This document shows, piece by piece, positions 61,947 to 64,000 of a DNA stretch of 64,000 nucleotides. Made by a program: the position numbers and the translations under genes. Source of the DNA: Paenibacillus whitsoniae. Its GTDB lineage: Bacteria > Bacillota > Bacilli > Paenibacillales > NBRC-103111. The stretch spans positions 65,682 to 129,681 of the forward strand of contig NZ_RXHU01000034.1 in the NCBI RefSeq assembly GCF_003955665.1, read 5' to 3'. The notes under the pieces are model-generated. The model saw only the letters and a list, made by a program, of their open reading frames with translations. It searched no databases and was not told the origin of the DNA. The first letter of the stretch is position 1, and each line of letters starts with the position of its first letter.

Positions 61947-62516
61947 TCAAAAAATCTTCTTCGTCTCTCGATCCTCCTTCAAAATTTCAACCGCTTCCCG
62001 GAAGCGCATGGAGTGCACGATTTCCCGCTCGCGAAGGAATTTCAAGCTATCCTGCAGGTCTACATCATCCGTGAGATCGATCAGCCACTGATACGTCGCC
62101 CTCGCCTTCTCCTCGGCCGCGATATCCTCGTACAGATCCGCAATTGGATCCCCTTTGGCCTGGATATATGTAGCCGACCACGGCACGCCACCGGCGCTCT
62201 GGTAGAACAGTCCTCGGTCATGGGCGGCATAGTGATCGTCCAGCCCCGCGGCTTTCAACTGCTCCATCGTGGCATCTTTTGTCAGTTTATACACCATTGT
62301 CGCAATCATCTCAAGATGCGCGAATTCCTCCGTGCCAATATCCGTCAACAGCCCGATGACCTTGCCTGGAATCGAATACCGCTGATTCAAGTACCGCAGA
62401 GCGGCCGCCAGTTCTCCGTCTGCGCCGCCGTATTGCTCCAGGAGCAGTTTGGCCATGCGCGGATCGCATTTGCTGACCCGAACCGGATACTGCAGCTTTT
62501 TCTCATAAACCCACAT
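61947..62516 (-). CDS. cotJC: Spore coat protein CotJC, manganese catalase family
   Basis: 189 residues. A four-helix ferritin-like fold with di-manganese ligands visible: GELAAALRYLNQRY, DIGTEEFAHLEMI (Glu and His, about 60-70), DIAAEEKARATYQWL and REIVHSMRF (Glu and His). Located in the inner spore coat, where it may break down hydrogen peroxide. Third gene of cotJABC, 30 bases after cotJB. The length is normal for CotJC. Confidence 0.93.
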   Translation of the reverse strand: MWVYEKKLQYPVRVSKCDPRMAKLLLEQYGGADGELAAALRYLNQRYSIPGKVIGLLTDIGTEEFAHLEMIATMVYKLTKDATMEQLKAAGLDDHYAAHDRGLFYQSAGGVPWSATYIQAKGDPIADLYEDIAAEEKARATYQWLIDLTDDVDLQDSLKFLREREIVHSMRFREAVEILKEDRETKKIF

Positions 62517-62546
62517 GCCGCTTCCTCCTTCCTTTTCTCCGCTTGC

Positions 62547-62828
62547 CTATACTTCCCACGGCCAAGGCGACTCGATCCACTGCCAAGGCTGTCTGGTAAA
62601 GCTGTGCCCAAATGGCATGAGCGGGCCGAATTCCAATTCAAACTGCTGCACCATGCCCATTCTTTTTTGCGCAAATTGGTTGTATTGCTGGATGACGGCA
62701 AGGTCGTTCGGATGGGTATCCAGATACAGCGTCAGCTCCACCAGCACAAAATCGACCGCTTGCAGGTCGTGCAACTGTTTGTAAAAGCTCTCCGGCATGG
62801 CATGCGTCTCTTGTGAACGCTCCTCCAT
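62547..62828 (-). CDS. cotJB: Spore coat protein CotJB
   Basis: 93 residues, with the CotJB pattern YKQLHDLQAVDFVLVELTLYLDTHP and a C-terminal WPWEV-like aromatic end (PWQWIESPWPWEV). Partner of CotJA and CotJC in coat assembly. ATG 62828 overlaps the cotJA stop by one base (TGATG), and AGGAGG lies nine bases upstream. Codons further up are inside cotJA. Confidence 0.92.
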   Translation of the reverse strand: MEERSQETHAMPESFYKQLHDLQAVDFVLVELTLYLDTHPNDLAVIQQYNQFAQKRMGMVQQFELEFGPLMPFGHSFTRQPWQWIESPWPWEV

Positions 62829-63049
62829 CAGGCAGGCCCTCCTACAGTCAGATTCGGCGTGTATGGCCCATACAACGCAGGCCACAGCGTGCCGGTGCGA
62901 AGCGCTTCATACGGACTGAATTGGGGCAGACCGGGGGGCTGAAAAGTCATATATAGTTGCGGCGGGGTGTTATACCATTTACAGCGGATCGGCGGACAAG
63001 GGTCGAATGGACCGATGTAGGGATACCATTTTTTGAATTGCGTATACAT
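62828..63049 (-). CDS. cotJA: Spore coat protein CotJA
   Basis: 73 residues, very rich in Pro, Tyr and Phe (WYPYIGPFDPCPPI, FSPYEALRTGTLWPALY), the usual CotJA composition. Needed for CotJC incorporation in Bacillus. First gene of the operon; GAGGAGGA precedes the ATG. A CATATAAG box upstream (near 63080) could be a sigma-E -10, but the -35 is poor. Confidence 0.92.
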   Translation of the reverse strand: MYTQFKKWYPYIGPFDPCPPIRCKWYNTPPQLYMTFQPPGLPQFSPYEALRTGTLWPALYGPYTPNLTVGGPA

Positions 63050-63150
63050 ACGTCTCCTCCTCTACAGGACCTCTCTGTTCTTATATGCGGGAGAACTTGA
63101 CCAAAATCACTCTTTTTCGAACTTCATCGCCGGAAAACCGCATAAACAGC

Positions 63151-63193
63151 AAAAGTCCCCGCCCGATTGCCGCAGCAACCCGAGTAGGGACTC
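63151..63193 (-). terminator. Terminator of the AI-2E family gene
   Basis: Stem AGTCCC/GGGACT (63187-63192 with 63154-63159) with an inner TTGC/GCAA hairpin, then T4 on the minus strand, a few bases after the gene's stop. Confidence 0.7.
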
Positions 63194-63200
63194 ACCTGAA

Positions 63201-64000
63201 TCAATCCAATTTGAAATTAAAATGCAGCACACCCGACTTCCGCAGCGATTGATAAATGATGACGACCAACGGACCGAGAAATAGCCCTGCGAACCCGAAC
63301 CATTCAAACCCGATGTAGAGCGAAATCAGCGCCGCCAAGGAGTTGATGCCAACTGCATCGCTAAGCACCTTAGGCTCGATGATCCGCCGCATAATCGACA
63401 GCACCAGGAACAGCACCAGCAGCCCGATCCCCATTGCCGTATGTCCGACCAGAAACTGATAGAGCATCCAAGGGATAAAAACAAGCCCGGTTCCGATAAT
63501 CGGCGCAAATTCCATGATCATCACCAGCATCGATATCGCCAAAGGATAATCCGCCCGAAGCACGAGCAGACCAATAAACGTCACGATATAGGTGAACAGC
63601 GCCATAATCAGCTGCGCCCGTACGAACCCGAAAATCGCTTCGCGCAAATAGCTCAGCACCCGCTCCATCTTCACTCTCGCGGTCTCCTCGAACATAGAGA
63701 GGAATGCTGCTTTCATATTCGGCAGGCTGTACAAAGTCAAAAACAACGCAATTACATAAATCAACATCAGCAGGAAAAAATTCGGGATTTTACTCGCCAT
63801 ATTGAGGAAAAATCCGGATACACTGCTCAAAAAGCTGGTTAAAGCGCCTGTCAGCGTTTCCGTGCCCTTTTCCAGCCAGGTCTGGACTTGTGCCGCCATC
63901 TCTGGGGACAGCGAGTTATAGAAGCCCTGTGTACGGTCAACGGCCTGATCCACATAGAGATTGACCTGATCCATGTAATTCGGCGCCTTGCGGCCAAGCT
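63201..64000 (-). CDS. AI-2E family membrane protein, 5' end beyond the window
   Basis: The visible part is about 266 codons and stays open to the right edge, so the N-terminal helices are missing; family members have about 350-380 residues. Visible are a soluble helical segment, then MLIYVIALFLTLYSLP, FVRAQLIMALFTYIVTFIGL, EFAPIIGTGLVFIPWML and EPKVLSDAVGINSLAALISLY, which match AI-2E/YtvI proteins. A second relative of ytvI at 30874. Transport substrate unknown. Confidence 0.85.
   Translation of the reverse strand, partial: LGRKAPNYMDQVNLYVDQAVDRTQGFYNSLSPEMAAQVQTWLEKGTETLTGALTSFLSSVSGFFLNMASKIPNFFLLMLIYVIALFLTLYSLPNMKAAFLSMFEETARVKMERVLSYLREAIFGFVRAQLIMALFTYIVTFIGLLVLRADYPLAISMLVMIMEFAPIIGTGLVFIPWMLYQFLVGHTAMGIGLLVLFLVLSIMRRIIEPKVLSDAVGINSLAALISLYIGFEWFGFAGLFLGPLVVIIYQSLRKSGVLHFNFKLD

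Overview
The window is a stretch of chromosome from an endospore-forming Firmicute, most likely Paenibacillus or a close relative in Paenibacillaceae. The evidence is: the dnaE / acc / pyk / fxsA / ytvI / citZ-icd-mdh neighbourhood known from Bacillales; many spore genes (ytrH, ytrI, ytvI, cotJABC, a gerPF-like gene, five YheC/YheD-type ATP-grasp genes); large membrane-anchored AraC regulators beside an ABC sugar importer without its own ATPase; and strong AGGAGG-type ribosome sites. No rRNA, tRNA, CRISPR array, intact insertion sequence or prophage was seen. All calls come from reading the sequence; no database search was run.

Layout. 1-7.6 kb: accessory genes (membrane AraC regulator, DedA + PAP2 pair, frameshifted PhyH dioxygenase with a divergent AraC regulator, Gfo/Idh oxidoreductase). 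7.6-13.2 kb: phosphate two-component system in the unusual order phoR then phoP, with a near-perfect Pho box between them; class I fumarase; secreted polysaccharide deacetylase. 13.2-21.7 kb: a carbohydrate locus (permease, lipoprotein binding protein, permease, large secreted multidomain protein) with a divergent membrane AraC regulator. 21.7-26.7 kb: 5'-nucleotidase, small membrane protein, TCA block citZ-icd-mdh. 27-32 kb: polyphosphate genes ppx and ppk converging with overlapping 3' ends, then ytvI.

32-44 kb: conserved core block (fxsA, thioesterase, pyk, accA, accD, a small gene, pgpA, dnaE, then divergent ytrH-ytrI-ytpI and convergent ytoI). pfkA is absent between accA and pyk. A nested-helix element with a terminator lies between dnaE and pgpA and is the best candidate here for an undescribed RNA. 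44-48.3 kb: a minus-strand gene chain with an ApbE flavin transferase, a ferric-reductase-like haem membrane protein, an acyltransferase and a nitroreductase.

48.5-54.8 kb: five consecutive ATP-grasp genes of the spore-coat YheC/YheD type, two long and three short, preceded by a possible sigma-K promoter and closed by one terminator. This is the most distinctive locus in the window. 54.8-64 kb: zinc/cobalt efflux pair (CDF transporter + CzrA-like repressor with operator), gerPF-like gene followed by a structured 3' region, HAD phosphatase, nagB-nagA, an AraC regulator divergent from a GH130 phosphorylase, cotJABC, and the 3' part of a second AI-2E family membrane protein cut by the window edge.
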